The translations under genes were made by a program, and so were the position numbers. Below, in pieces: positions 1 to 10,739 of a stretch of DNA of 64,000 nt; the stretch's first letter is position 1, and each line of letters opens with the position of its first letter. Location: assembly GCA_011109175.1 (NCBI GenBank), contig RDEW01000019.1, forward strand, positions 557,482-621,481. The letters run 5' to 3'. The stretch is from Dicyema japonicum (lineage: Eukaryota > Dicyemida > Rhombozoa > Dicyemidae). The notes beneath the pieces are model-generated. The model saw only the letters and a program-made list of their open reading frames with translations, was not told the origin of the DNA and made no database searches.

Positions 1-1
1 T

Positions 2-144
2 GAAAATTCAGGCAGCCGTCCTGTACGTTCATACGCGGGCACGAAGGAAGAACGACGGGCAAAGATGAGGTCTTTGTTAGAATGCATCGGGATCACGTGA
101 TAATTAGTTTTGTTTTACCGAGGTCTTGGTTAAATAAATAAAAA
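2..144 (+). mobile_element. LINE 3' end: ORF C-terminus plus tail
   Basis: The frame opening at base 2 ends at a stop at 98-100 with the peptide TKEERRAKMRSLLECIGIT. The same ending recurs at 26810-26869 and, more weakly, at 4841-4885 and on the minus strand at 8968. A short 3' UTR closes with a TAAATAAATAAAA tail near 132-144. This is the extreme 3' end of a 5'-truncated non-LTR retrotransposon; the rest lies off the left edge or was never copied. Confidence 0.6.
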
Positions 145-239
145 TGTTTTAAAAGCGCTAAATTGCTTTTTAGGCTGAGAAAAAAGAATTATTCTCTCCC
201 CTACCCTGTCACATCGCTGCATGTGATGTCTCTTCTTCT

Positions 240-470
240 CCCGTAGTCTGCAGATGTTCTTTGAGGACGTAGAACAGAACCCTGGTTTATATTCATTTCT
301 GACCATTTTATAATTGAACGTAAACGCAAAGTTTTGTAACAGCGTGGCTTACTGACTGATCATAAAGTCGATATAACGGTAATCCAATAAACACAGTAAC
401 TAAGTCAATCCCCACTCCACACTTCCCAGGGTATGTGGTAGTCAGCAAGGACCGGGAGTGAAGCTCTGTG
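240..470 (+). mobile_element. LINE-J endonuclease start with 2A-like peptide
   Basis: Around 262-285 the plus strand encodes EDVEQNPGL, close to the 2A consensus D-V/I-E-x-N-P-G-P. It is followed by FLTIL, a stop, then LNVN and LLTDHKVDITVIQ. The minus-strand copy near 12500 has LTILQLNVNG and LLSHLKVDIALIQ in the same order, so this is the start of the endonuclease ORF of the same element. Stops and the missing remainder show that it is dead. Confidence 0.55.
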
Positions 471-1289
471 GGAGCTTTAATGATTGTTAGAATTGGATTA
501 TCATTCACGGATATTTCCATTGTTACCCAATATGGCTTAGCATCTAATATTCAGACACTCGAGGACAATTTATCTTCATCTCTCTCTTTGTGACCTGAGT
601 ATCCTTAACAACCCAGATTCTTATACGAAATCCGCGGCGAATTATTGATGGATTTCATCGCCGGATATTGCATTATGCTCTATTTTATTAATTGACTATC
701 TACATAGAATGTCCAGTGTGGTTTTTCAAGTAACTATAGATACATTATACGGTTCAATTGTAATACTTGTGCATATCCTGAAATTTTGTGAAAGCAAAAT
801 GAGTGAGCTCACTAAGTATGTGGATTATCAGTTTTCTCGTTTTGGATGACGAACATCACGATTGATGAAGCAGCAAATATGTTTAGAACTATTATTTTCA
901 AGGCGGATAAACTATTTATTCCCTATCTTCATGTATGGATTTTAATCCCAAGCGATATTTTTATACGCTAACTCTCATAAAATAGAGGACATGCTCAAAC
1001 AGTCAAGAACCCGTGATGTAGGCACTATTGACTCTATAAGACAACATAACATCTCCATTTCATGGCAAATATGACAACAATTTAAATGAAAAGGTCAATA
1101 CTCGTCCATAAAAAAATCTCAAGTCCCAGTATGACTTTTTCCACTTTCGAATAAGTTTGGAACCAATTGGCTCCTTACGGAATTCATGTGCTTGTAGTTC
1201 CAACGAGTATCTGCACGTCACCTGAAGCATTTTAGGGCCGTGGCGAGATTGATACTGACGAACGCATTAAACTTCTCTTGAATGCACAC
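471..1289. other. Interval with no recognisable gene
   Basis: AT-rich, with only short open frames and no motif, repeat or RNA gene that could be recognised. It lies between two LINE fragments and may be decayed element sequence. Confidence 0.4.
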
Positions 1290-2290
1290 ACCTACCACGA
1301 TATCTGAAAAAATTAAATCATCCATCCTATTCTAAAACCTGGGAAATCAAAGAATGACACATCCTCATATCGTCCGATTTACTGACGTGCACTCTCAAAG
1401 ATGTTAGAGGAGTTAGTTCTTATGAAGATTTTTCAATGTGGCATCCGAATTGGTAGATCTCCCACAACGCACTTAACCAACCTATCACAGTTTATCATAG
1501 ACGGCTTCAATGTCCAAGGTCTCATACTTGGACGGCGTTGATTTCTATCGATATCCGAACGGCATTCAATTTTTTCTTGAGGATATTCAACTTCAATATT
1601 TACCCAAACCTTAAACTCTGGCTGGAAAACTTTCTGTCCCGAAGTGTATACCTGGTGAAAGCAGGTGGAGATCACGACTGCTCTCATATGGACTTCCACA
1701 AGATTCCCATCTTTCCCACTATTCACGTCTGATCGTGCTACAAAATGTATCCGAGCTACGCCTATATGTGCCTATAGCCGTTTCAAAGAACCCTAAAATC
1801 CTTGGAGTGACAGATGACTCATAGAAAAGCTTCATAGCAAAACCTCTCGAATCCTTACAAAAGGACTCCAGAAGTTGAATGTCCTTCAGGCAATTGTTGC
1901 GAAGAAGTCCGTACTCTGTATAAGATTGCATACATAAATTATACAGACAAACCATCGTTTCCCTATAAAATATGCTTGTGCTTCATGGAGGTATCCATTC
2001 TCTAGGTCGGCGTTGGAAAAAATCAGCTCCATAGGCGAGAAGACTCCGCTTTTACGGAGCTGAACTGATCCTACCCTCGTCACTCTATGTCGTAGTTATC
2101 AATATGAGGGAATTGCCACGGATTCATCCAGTTCTGTCAGGAGCCAGAAATCTGCTTTGTTCATATGTATTACGTACTGAAAATGTACGGTCCCTCTTTA
2201 GACGTCCGTCCTCCATTCGACTTCCTCAGCGTCACAAACGGAGACACTTTTGGAAATTCTTATATTCTATCACATTACGAACTTGTATCG
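1290..2290 (+). mobile_element. Degenerate LINE-J (jockey/CR1-like) RT fragment
   Basis: Broken plus-strand frames give PILKPGKSKNDTSSYRPIY and LSKMLEELVL (the PxSYRPISL region of jockey/CR1-like reverse transcriptases). Further on are RT-C-terminal-like stretches, including KILGVTDDS near 1795 and a downstream piece at 2104-2290. Several frameshifts and stops interrupt it. It lacks the endonuclease and is a fossil. Confidence 0.55.
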
Positions 2291-2504
2291 TTTCGTTGAT
2301 ATGAAACCGTTATAAAGACACGTTGATATTTCTGAATGTATACTTGAGTTAGTGAAGTACTTTTATTGCATGAATATTTTTTTGTAGTCAAAAAAATAGT
2401 CAGGTATTTAAATCCGACCTTAATAAGGATTATTTCAAAAAAATTATCCGTATTATACGATATATCCAAGAATTTTACATGACAAGCTTAATCGCTTTAC
2501 AGCT

Positions 2505-2885
2505 AAGTTAACCAAGTATCGGAAACCCGAAGTTCTGAACAAAGATGTGTCGGGTTTGAATTTTGTCAGGGTAAAAATTGACATTTAATATTGTGTCTTG
2601 GGGTGAAATTGTGAGTCTGTGAATACTATGATTTACATTAAATTGTTCCAAAGACCGGGGGTAAAACCAAACTAATTCCTTGATCCTGTCACGTTCCAGC
2701 AGAACCCTCACCCAAGTACAGTGATCTGAGGTCGATTCCATAACTCTTCGACAGGGAAATTGTCTCCTGGTGGAATGAATAGATGGATTCTTTTGAATGC
2801 CTGCGAGGCATTGGACGTCTCCTGAGTAAGTAGATCCAATGAAGCCACTAGAGGGGAAAAATCTTATACATGGAAGTACTTATTG
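2505..2885 (-). mobile_element. LINE C-terminal fragment (repeat D, copy 1)
   Basis: Minus-strand frames read DHCTWVRVLLERDRIKELV. A similar block at 56985-57190 reads DNCAWVRGLLEPVGVKELV, and the flanking DNA (for example 'ccctcacccaag' and 'cgaggcattggacgtct') is also conserved. Two diverged copies 54 kb apart show a dispersed repeat. The LLE...G ending resembles the other LINE C-termini in this window. Confidence 0.45.
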
Positions 2886-3179
2886 TTTCGAAGGGTGCAC
2901 TTAAAAGCAATCGTGAGATAAATAGTTTAAACTTTTTTTAATTAGTCGGAATCGATTTTGAAACAAATCATTTGTATAATCTTAGTGATTAATTGTAACT
3001 TTGTAGAATTGAATGGTGAGTCATGTGATTATGACTAATAATGATAATAACTCTGATTCCTTTAACGCGTGGGTCCTTTCCTATAATTTGAGGGTTTCAA
3101 ACATTTTTATAACACACAATTTCCACTTTGTTGGTTGAGTGTTGGCATCTCTCTAATAATATCTGTTTTCTTGTTTGTA

Positions 3180-3330
3180 TATTCTAACAATTGCAAGTTT
3201 CAACGTCAGAGGACTCGCTTAGAACAATAAACAGGAAATCTTATGCATGGATTTCCTCGGTGAACTGAGGAGACGTGGGAGGAGGAAAATTAAATAAAAA
3301 AACTGATAGAACGGATATTGAACAGCAATG
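3180..3330 (+). mobile_element. LINE-A endonuclease N-terminal scrap
   Basis: The plus strand encodes TIASFNVRGLA at about 3188-3222, the first strand of the AP-endonuclease-like domain (compare LKITSFNVRGIS at 47290). Only this start is kept before the frame is lost. Confidence 0.4.
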
Positions 3331-3499
3331 CACAATGTAATTCAAGAATTCATATGCTTATGGGTAACGTGGGAGTGCATTTAACAATTTACATTTAGAT
3401 ATGTTAATGAACTTTTATAAAGTAATACAGATATGGAATTTTTGGTTGAGCTTGTGATGTGGCTTTGCTACATATGTCTAGAAAATACTCATTGTACAA

Positions 3500-3935
3500 T
3501 CGAGAACTCAGGCTAATGACGTTTAACGTACGTGGAATCGAAAGATTGGACAAGGAAAGTACTTTGTGACGATCTTGGGAAATACAAAATATCTATTGGT
3601 TGCCACAAGAGACGAAAACCGAAAATGGACACGATGAAACATGGAACAACTACTGACTGATTCTCTTCCCGACTGAATGCAAGCACTACGGCATGGGATT
3701 TGCCTTACACGCTGATTACCTGAAAAAAACTACATCGCTATTGGAGAGTCAACGACCGAAAATGTGTCCTACAACTCAAACTAAATGATTTATGCCAGTA
3801 AAGAGTCTATTAACTGTCATAAATGTCTATGCACCACACTGCGGACGAGTAATCAAGAACCCCGGTGAGCTCGAGGAATTCTACTCAGAATTATCAAGCA
3901 CATATTCGAATAATGCGTCCTCGTTGGATTATCTA
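3500..3935 (+). mobile_element. LINE-A endonuclease domain fragment
   Basis: Frames encode LRLMTFNVRGIE, LPQETKTENG, HYGMGFALH and TVINVYAPHCGRVIKNPGEL. This is the order seen in the better copy at 47266-47700 (SFNVRGI, LQETKV, HYGQGFAMH, INVYAPHSGRV). The catalytic QETK glutamate region survives but frameshifts separate the blocks. RT sequence does not follow, so the copy is truncated. Confidence 0.6.
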
Positions 3936-4840
3936 GAAGAACTTTATTGGCGATCCGTACATTGGTTTTCCGAGTTTAACGAAATTCGGTCAATAAGCCA
4001 GCACCTTTCTCTCATTCTTTTTCTTTCCTGCGATTCATCAGGGCTAGCGATATGCTTCCAATGACTCTTGATGTTTCGATAGAGAATGATTCGAGCTCTT
4101 GTTTCCATAGGGTGTCTGCTCTTTCATTTGAGTCATTTACAGTCAGTACAAAGTTGGAGGGTGAGAAATCCCCACAAAGATGGCATAAAAGGCAAGGTAT
4201 CATTGATAGAGAGTAAATGAAAAACAATTAAATTCAAAATTTTTATTGACAGTGAAAAATTGAAAGTTAATAAGAATAAGAGATACGATGACCTAAATTA
4301 ATATTCTAAACATTTAAAGACAAATACTCCGCACCAGCTAGAACAGTGGTTGGTTAATCATTCCTTCCGTGTTCCTGTTAGACGTCCAATCTACTCAAAA
4401 AACTAGACAAGAACTCATAAGTCTCAAACTGTATCACATCGCCCTATATGTCAAATACAAATATCATAAATAAGCTCAGATACGTAATTATCACCATAAA
4501 ATATCAGAGTAGTGGTGCTATATCATCCCAGCTATTGTCAAAATGTTTAATTAGTATGATCAGAAATAATCCGGTAATTCACCATGTATGTAAGAGTGGT
4601 GCACGGAAGTCATCATATCAAACAATAAATGAAACGAACAGAATGATACATTAATCACTGTAATCAAACAGTGCGCACAAGCAACACAGTAAAATATAGA
4701 ACTCGTGCAAACACGTTATTATTTTAAATGAATTTTAAGGTTAACCATTTAAAATAAAATTATAATTAATTTTTTAATCTTAAATTAAAATATTAAATGC
4801 ATAGCAGTAGAAGAAATCTTAAATCTAATAATAATAATTT
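3936..4840. other. Interval with no recognisable gene
   Basis: No conserved domain was recognised on either strand. Short frames at 4012-4227 (-) and 4448-4654 (+) have no features that set them apart from chance. The last part, after about 4700, is strongly AT-rich. Confidence 0.35.
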
Positions 4841-4947
4841 GCAGAAGACCTAGAAGATCTACTCGATGCGGCCGGAATCACCTGACGGCTATGTAGTTAT
4901 TTAATTTGTCGGTGATTTTTGGTTTTTTTTAATAGTAATAATAATAA
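4841..4947 (+). mobile_element. LINE 3' end with (AAT)n tail
   Basis: The frame from 4841 ends EDLEDLLDAAGIT and a stop at 4883-4885, matching the G-I-T-stop ending of other LINE C-termini here. It is followed by a short UTR and an imperfect AAT microsatellite tail at about 4931-4947. Confidence 0.45.
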
Positions 4948-4959
4948 GAACAGATGCGC

Positions 4960-5080
4960 AAAGCAGAGAGCGATGGAGACGCCTAGTGAAGCAGATTGTG
5001 GAACGTGTGGCACAAACGGGACCTTAGTTAATATAACGTTCTTTGGTTCTGTGAAAATGCTTTTTAATAATAATAGCAGT
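4960..5080 (+). mobile_element. LINE-A extreme 3' end
   Basis: The plus strand encodes RWRRLVKQIVERVAQTGP and a stop, like AWRKLVKRIVGEIIT in the copy ending near 53840. The following UTR also matches that copy (ttggttct...gaaa.tgct..taataataat). It is a heavily 5'-truncated insertion. Confidence 0.5.
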
Positions 5081-5099
5081 AGATGGTCTCTTGGAAATG

Positions 5100-5425
5100 C
5101 CTCGTGATGCCCACGTGATATGGCTACTTGATTGAAGTTTTCTGTTTGTTTCATTTTTTCCTCCTCTCTTTTTTTCTACTAGAGTAATGTCATGTGATCC
5201 ACCTGTCTTAGGTGGAACGACAAAGGATCGTTTGCTCTCCCTCATTCTATTGGAAAGGTTTCCAGAACTGCAATGAATGGACGTCTTTTACCTTTATGCT
5301 GGTTCTGGATGGACTTGTGTGACATAAAAGCACTCTGTTTCTGTGACAGTAAATACTGAATACACTTATTAGTTGTTAACTGTTAATTTCTTTCTCGCTG
5401 TATCAGGGGTTAATAAGAAATTCTT
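5100..5425 (+). mobile_element. SINE-like repeat, copy 1 (diverged)
   Basis: A ~320-bp repeat related to copies at 8530, 15688, 54395 (3' part), 56645 (5' part) and 60563. Shared landmarks are 'cctcctctct', 'gtcatgtgatccacctgtct', 'aatggacgtctt', 'ctctgtttctgtg' and the 3' end 'ttctttctcg.tgtatc.ggggttaataa'. No protein is encoded. This copy has the most substitutions and indels, so it is probably the oldest. Confidence 0.6.
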
Positions 5426-6765
5426 TTGATGAAATCTTTTGATAAGGTTTGGTGGAATAGACATAAGGACTTCTGCCCACTTGCAATTCCATGCTATATG
5501 TCGTCCTTTGCAAGCTGATGTGCCTTGGCCAAATCAATCTTTTATTTCTGTCCCGGATTGAGTCTGGCCCCTAAGCTTCACACGGTTGTGAAACAATGGA
5601 CAACAAACGGGCTTCATGTTTTGGATTCCATCTGTTCGATTTCTGTAAAGCCATAGAAGGTCCTCAAATACCTATCGCCGGCATGTCTAAATGCGGCGTC
5701 TGTTGAGAATTCGGGTCCTGCCTCAATTTCTTCCCTGGCCGTTTTGAATGGAGGCCATTTAGAATGGTATTTTTGGATATGAATAAAATTCCATAATGGA
5801 GACCTTGTCATAATAAATCACTTTATTGATTTTGTATTAAAAAAATTGCTCCGTCACAGATGAACAAAGGTAATCGATTCGACAAAAATTTTATTTATAA
5901 ACCCTGAAATTGCAAAATAGAGGACAAGAGTTAGCATCTAAATTAAGTGACCAAGGTGTCCACACAAGGCTTTCTCCTACGGTTAATTTTGGATTCCACA
6001 AAAAGAAATTGAATTTGTAGTTGATACCTGGAAAAATCTCGGCTCCAGGAGGCTAGGAACCTTTAGGAAATTTTCATTTAAACTTAGAATAATATTTGGA
6101 AATATTCTTCCTGTGACAAAAAAACTGCAAAAATACTTGGGATCATTTATTACCAATCCCTTTCTCTTCCTATGTGGATCTCTCATCGTGAGGAAATACG
6201 AAAACTTAAGCTCTTTGTGATGTTTTTGAAGTCATATTTAAGCGCAAGTTCCATATGGTCTAGCTGAATTTCTTACTCAAATATACGAAAGTTTAAAAAA
6301 AGTTGAAATGTTGCGTCCGCACGAGATGTCCATCCTATGGTCAATCTGTCACCTGTCATTCAATCAATCTATATTTTTTCCTGTCTTTTAGATGTCTGTA
6401 CAGTCTCGCCATTTAAACTACTCACTATGGATCGAATAGATGTCCCACACGAGTACACATGATAAAAACCACATTAAGAATGACATCTGACCTCATAAAA
6501 AATGATTGATTGAAAGGTGACATGTAGAGACATAATTGTTTTTTGTTATATGATGTGAAAAAACACTCAAAGGATGACAAAAATATATAAATTTTAAAGA
6601 ATCCGAAAAACATTAAGTAATTTATATGCTAGGAACTTATAATTTAATAAAATATTTATTAATACTTTGCAAACTCTAAAATATCAGCGTTTAAAAAATC
6701 ACAATGATGAAATAAAAATTTCAACAATAAACCCAAATCGATAAAGCTATCACACTGGCGAAATC
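5426..6765. other. Interval with no recognisable gene
   Basis: Minus-strand frames at 5614-5811 and 5983-6186 have protein-like composition, but no family could be recognised. The stretch after 6400 is AT-rich. It may be decayed retroelement sequence. Confidence 0.35.
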
Positions 6766-6769
6766 TCGA

Positions 6770-8262
6770 ATGCAATGGTCAAACCTAAGAATGGTCGCTC
6801 CCCTGGACCGGATGGAATCAATTTAGAACTTCTCAAATACAGGCCACTGGCACTAACAGACAAACTGGCAGAACAACTCAACTCTATGTTTATAAAAAAA
6901 GAATACCCCGCTCTTGGATCCGGGCCATTAATTCCAATACAAAAACCTAACAAGCATGCTGGGCCTGTTGAAAACCTACGTCCAATAATCCTGCTAAACA
7001 CCTTACGGAAAAATCTGGCATTAGTTACGCTGAACCGAATCAGAGAACAAGTGGACACTATCTATCACCTAGTTGCAGTAGATTCAGGACAAGAAGATCC
7101 ACTGCGGATGTAGTATGGAGCCACAAGTGGAGCTGCGCTATCAACCAGAGAATTGAAAGTGCAACAACAGTCCTGGGAATAGACCTCTCTAGGGCCTTAG
7201 ACACGGTCCGCCGTGGTCTACTTCTCAGGATAATGGAACAATTCTTGGACCCTGATTCTGTTAGTATGATCTGAGTGTTGCTATCTAACACGAAGCTCAG
7301 AGTCGGGTCGGTAAGACGTTTTACCGTGAATTTACGTGCAATGTTGGTACTCCACAGGGAGATTACCTTTCGCCTCTGCTATATATCTGGATGCGGCATT
7401 ACGAGATCTTCGGAAGTTCTATGATGGCAACGTTGTCGAAATTGCCTATGCGGACGACGTCGACTTTGTGTCAGAAAACAAATCAGCCCTACTTCGACTC
7501 TTCGAGGTGGCACCTGCCTAGCTGAACCGATGGTTCCTTGGAATGAACACCGCAAAAACTGACATTTTGGAAATCAGGAGAATAAAAAGCAGATCAAGTG
7601 AAACATGGCTAAAAACAAACAAACTTGGCTCTTTACTTGGAGACAGTCAAGATATTGCCAGAAGGAAGACCCTCGCTTGGGTACGATGAACAAGTTGAAG
7701 AATGAGTGGATTACGACGATCCTGCACATCACTTCTTCTGAGACTGTATGAAGCCTTTGTCAAGCCAACCTAATGTACAATTCATCGACCTGGGGAACAT
7801 CCAAAACCGAACAACTTGGACTAGACTCTTTCCATCGAAGACAACTTAGATTCCTACTTAGACTAAACTGGCCAGCAAGAATAAAAAAGGAATCGCTGTA
7901 CAAGAGATGTTGCACGGGTCCACTGAGTCTCGAAATTGCTGATATGCGCTGGAGGCTATTTGGACATATCTTGCGTATGGACTTGGGCGCTCCAGCGAAC
8001 ATAGCGATAGAGGACTACTCTATGAGAAAGGGACCGTGCTTTCGTGGACGCCGGCGTATTGCACTACCTGAAACACTTGACGGAGATCTAAAGCTCGTGA
8101 ACAAAGGTCTAAGAAGGGGACGACCTGGACAAGTTGAGGAAACTCTCTTACGATCGAGGAAGTTAGAAGAAGTTGGTTCAGAGGATTGTTTTGAATGCTG
8201 CATGAGTAAAATTATAACTTTTATAATTTTACGAATGTTATTATTATTATTATAATAACCCA
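6770..8262 (+). mobile_element. LINE-A reverse transcriptase, 5'-truncated
   Basis: In order, the broken frames give RSPGPDGINLELLKY, VENLRPIILLNTLRK, SGQEDPLRM (a frame-shifted form of SGFRxGRSTxDVVW), LGIDLSRALDTV, FDGNVVEIAYADDVDFVSE (RT catalytic YADD), YNSSTWGTSKTEQLGLD, FHRRQLRFLLRLNWP, MRWRLFGHILRMD and a C-terminal tail to 8200. A TTA microsatellite follows at about 8237-8253. Thumb and C-terminal parts are in one long frame (7773-8255), but frameshifts in the finger/palm make it inactive. The endonuclease is absent. Confidence 0.8.
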
Positions 8263-8529
8263 GGAACACAGGAAAGAAAAAATTATCGTCTAATTTATCG
8301 TGTCAGTGCGTCCTTCTTTGTTTCGACTTTGTCTGCAATCTTTTATGATCGTCCAAAAGGGGGAAAGTTTGATTTTACGAATGTTGTTCATGATAATAAT
8401 AAACCATCTACATAAATGAAATTAGAAAAAATAAAGATTTGTTTAAATAAATTTATGTGAAATTTAAAAAATAATCACTTATTAGTCAATTGGTAATATT
8501 GCCTCTTTTAATTTGAACGGAGGATTCCG

Positions 8530-8850
8530 CGTGGCGCCATGTGGTGCTGCGTGGTTAATTGGCTGAAGTTTTCCGCTTGCTTGTCTGTTCCTCCTCTCTC
8601 TTCCTAATAGAGCGTCATGTGATCCACCTGTCTAGATGACGCCCACGAAAAAGGATCATTTGCTCTTCCCCACTCCAGTGGAGTGGTTTCCACAACTGCA
8701 TGTAATGGACGTCTTACCTTTTATGTTGATTCCGGATGGACTCTGTTTCTGTGGAAGTGGAAACTGGATACACTTAATTAGTTGTTTACTTTAACTTCTT
8801 TCTCGGTGTATCCGGGGTTAATAAATAAATAAATAAACGGAGATTAACTG
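8530..8850 (+). mobile_element. SINE-like repeat, copy 2
   Basis: Full-length-looking copy of the ~320-bp family, running from 'gcgtggcgccatgtggtgctgcg' to 'tttctcggtgtatccggggt' and a TAAATAAATAAATAA tail. It lies tail-to-tail with the minus-strand LINE C-terminus at 8895-9499, which ends in a related tail. The box-A-like 'tggttaattgg' near the 5' end would fit Pol III transcription, but no convincing box B was seen. Confidence 0.7.
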
Positions 8851-8894
8851 GAGAAGTATTTTGTTTACACGAACGTCATGGTTATTGAGAGTAA

Positions 8895-9499
8895 CAAGAC
8901 ATCCAAGCTAATTATTATCTAACCCCGAAAAAAGGGAACACCAAGAAAGAAGAGGTTAAACATCTAATCAAGTGATCCCGGTATACCTCAACAGGATCGA
9001 GAGCTTTTTACTGTGTTCTTCCATAGTACCCACAGCTTTCTGAATCCACAACGTTCCTCTTCCATGAGAATTTGGATAAACGTGGGCTTTTTTAACCCAT
9101 TTTAGATGTATCAGCGGCTTCTATCACTGATTGGTAGAAGCGACCGGATTCAGAACCGGAGAGTGTGATAAAGCCGGAACCATTATTCCGGATTGCCGGG
9201 TTGTCGAGTAATAGAAAGAATAGTTGAGCAGAGAAATGTTTATTCTTATCAGTTGCTCTTAAGAAATATATCTTGTAGAAGTTAAATTGGAAATCCGTAA
9301 GCCCAGGAGGAACAGACATGCTCCACCACTGATAGTTAGGACGAAAGCGCATTCTTCCAACAGAATGGTCTTGGAGTTTAGAAATGTTTTGATGACGTTG
9401 AGTTTTATAAAGTCCCTTGATTGAACATCCTTCACATTTTAATAATGAAAAGAGCATGGGGTCCAGGGTCGCTTCCATTATTATTGGATGTGTTTTCAT
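8895..9499 (-). mobile_element. LINE C-terminal module, minus strand
   Basis: A 135-residue open frame (9499 to 9092) includes SVGRMRFRPNYQWWSMSVPP and NNGSGFITLSGSESG. A frameshift leads into WIQKAVGTMEEHSKKLSILL and GIT-stop at 8968. KAVGTMEEH matches KVVGTMEDH in the 50460-50905 copy, and GSGF is shared with it too. The 3' UTR carries 'tctttcttggtgttccc', 'cggggtta' and 'gataataa', like the family tail. It is therefore read as a LINE end, not a host gene. It recurs almost identically at 16069-16673. Confidence 0.6.
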
Positions 9500-9929
9500 T
9501 GGAATAATGCAATTATGAAAACTGATTTTAGCGTATCTGTTGTAAAAATGTTATATGAAGATGGAAAATCCAAGTTTCTTGAAAAAACTGAAGCAATGTC
9601 CTGCTTATTCTTTCATGCTTCTCAACCACAACAGTCCAGAATGTCAACAGATTTCGAGAATATATTTTTTTACTAAAATCAAGTAAGAAAAACATTATCT
9701 TGAAATGGCCAATCATGAAAAAAAATCATGAACGATAATTATCATTTTTTGCGAAATATATTTAAAATGAACATAGAAACATTGCAAACACGACAGTAGT
9801 AACAGCTTACATACTAGTCCTTCAGACTCATTGCTTTAATGAACAGCGAAATTTGCACACTCAATTGTCTTGGAAGAAGATCACTAAAATATAGATTTTA
9901 AAACTTCTGACTATTAGACTTAGTTAAAG

Positions 9930-10000
9930 TCCTCGTTGGTCCAGTGGTTAGGATGTCAGTCTCTCACATTGACGGCCCGGTTCGATTCCCGGACGGGGAA
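9930..10000 (+). pseudogene. tRNA-Glu(CTC)-like, one base short
   Basis: It has the acceptor stem TCCTCGT/ACGGGGA, a D-arm with the box A form TGGTCCAGTGG, anticodon loop CTCTCAC (anticodon CTC) and box B GGTTCGATTCC. Compared with 17107-17178 one G is missing from the T-stem run (CCCGG-TTCGA instead of CCCGGG-TTCGA), so the stem loses a pair. It is either a young tRNA pseudogene or a consensus error. Confidence 0.6.
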
Positions 10001-10104
10001 TTTTTTATACTAAAATGAATTTAAAATCTTGTAATAGAATTTCCTAAAAAACTGTTTATTTTAACAAATCAATTGTAAGAAGTCAATCATATTAAATCAT
10101 CAAA

Positions 10105-10215
10105 GTAAAAATGTGAGACCTGGTGACTTCTCCGATTGATCTCTTTGCAATCGTAAGTGGCAACGCAACGTCGATAATGTCGGCTGTGTCCGCTTTGAAT
10201 GGTTGGCCGTTAATT
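10105..10215 (+). repeat. Dispersed repeat F, copy 1
   Basis: About 110 bp with landmarks 'gtgagacctggtgacttctcc', 'ttgatctct', 'caacg' and 'gtcgataatgtcg'. Related copies lie at 17285-17395 (in the duplicated block) and 54605-54715 (independent). No coding potential; family unknown. Confidence 0.5.
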
Positions 10216-10739
10216 TAATTACATTATTGATTGTATTTCATCAAAGTAAAACACAAGATCTCTATCTTTGCGAGACAAAATTCTGGTCTTCTGATGACTC
10301 AACCACATCCGGAAGCGCTTTCTTTCCTTCTGCAAAGGAATTCAATCGGCGTGCACACTTTATTACCGACCGAAATTCTCTGCATGAGTGGGTTTCCCAG
10401 TTCCTTGCAGAAACGAGCCGCTAATGGGGATGTCCGTGTGGTGCATAATTTTCCGCCTGGGAGTTCAAACGATCCACTCTCGAAGAGGGAATCGCAAATC
10501 TCCAGACAGAGCAGGCATTTAATGGTAGGAACGATGACTTGTTGGTAGACTTTTTGACGCAAGCAGCAGGGCCCCCCTGGCTTTTCTTTATGATCGCTTT
10601 TAAAATGTTCCATTTCTGAAGACCCTTGGCAAGCACTCTCACGTGACTCTGAGAACGTCATCAGAGAGTCGAAAACTACCCAAGGATCTTCTGGGTCCGC
10701 GTAGAAGAGATAGAAGTATCTCAAAAAAACAGTTCGAGT
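10216..10739. other. Unassigned sequence with overlapping open frames
   Basis: Overlapping frames on both strands (longest 10724-10299, minus, 141 residues) sit just downstream of the minus-strand LINE-J. The reading may be a degraded continuation of that element, but no motif could be recognised. Only the first ~130 bases are shared with the duplicated block. Confidence 0.3.

Larger units (their letters stand above)
8208..10346. repeat. 2.1-kb duplicated block, copy A
   Basis: Nearly identical to 15377-17529, with scattered single-base differences and indels. It starts within the last bases of the LINE-A tail ('attataacttttataatttt') and holds a SINE, a minus-strand LINE C-terminus, a tRNA-Glu-like sequence and repeat F. 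Copy B ends exactly at the N at 17530 after 'aaaggaattcaat'. The two copies are about 7.17 kb apart. Confidence 0.9.

Noticed and set aside
9092-9499. 135-residue open frame, intact in both duplicated copies, as a host gene
   Set aside because: Its 3' continuation (KAVGTMEEH...GIT-stop) and tail match LINE C-terminal modules elsewhere, and preservation in both copies only reflects recent duplication.
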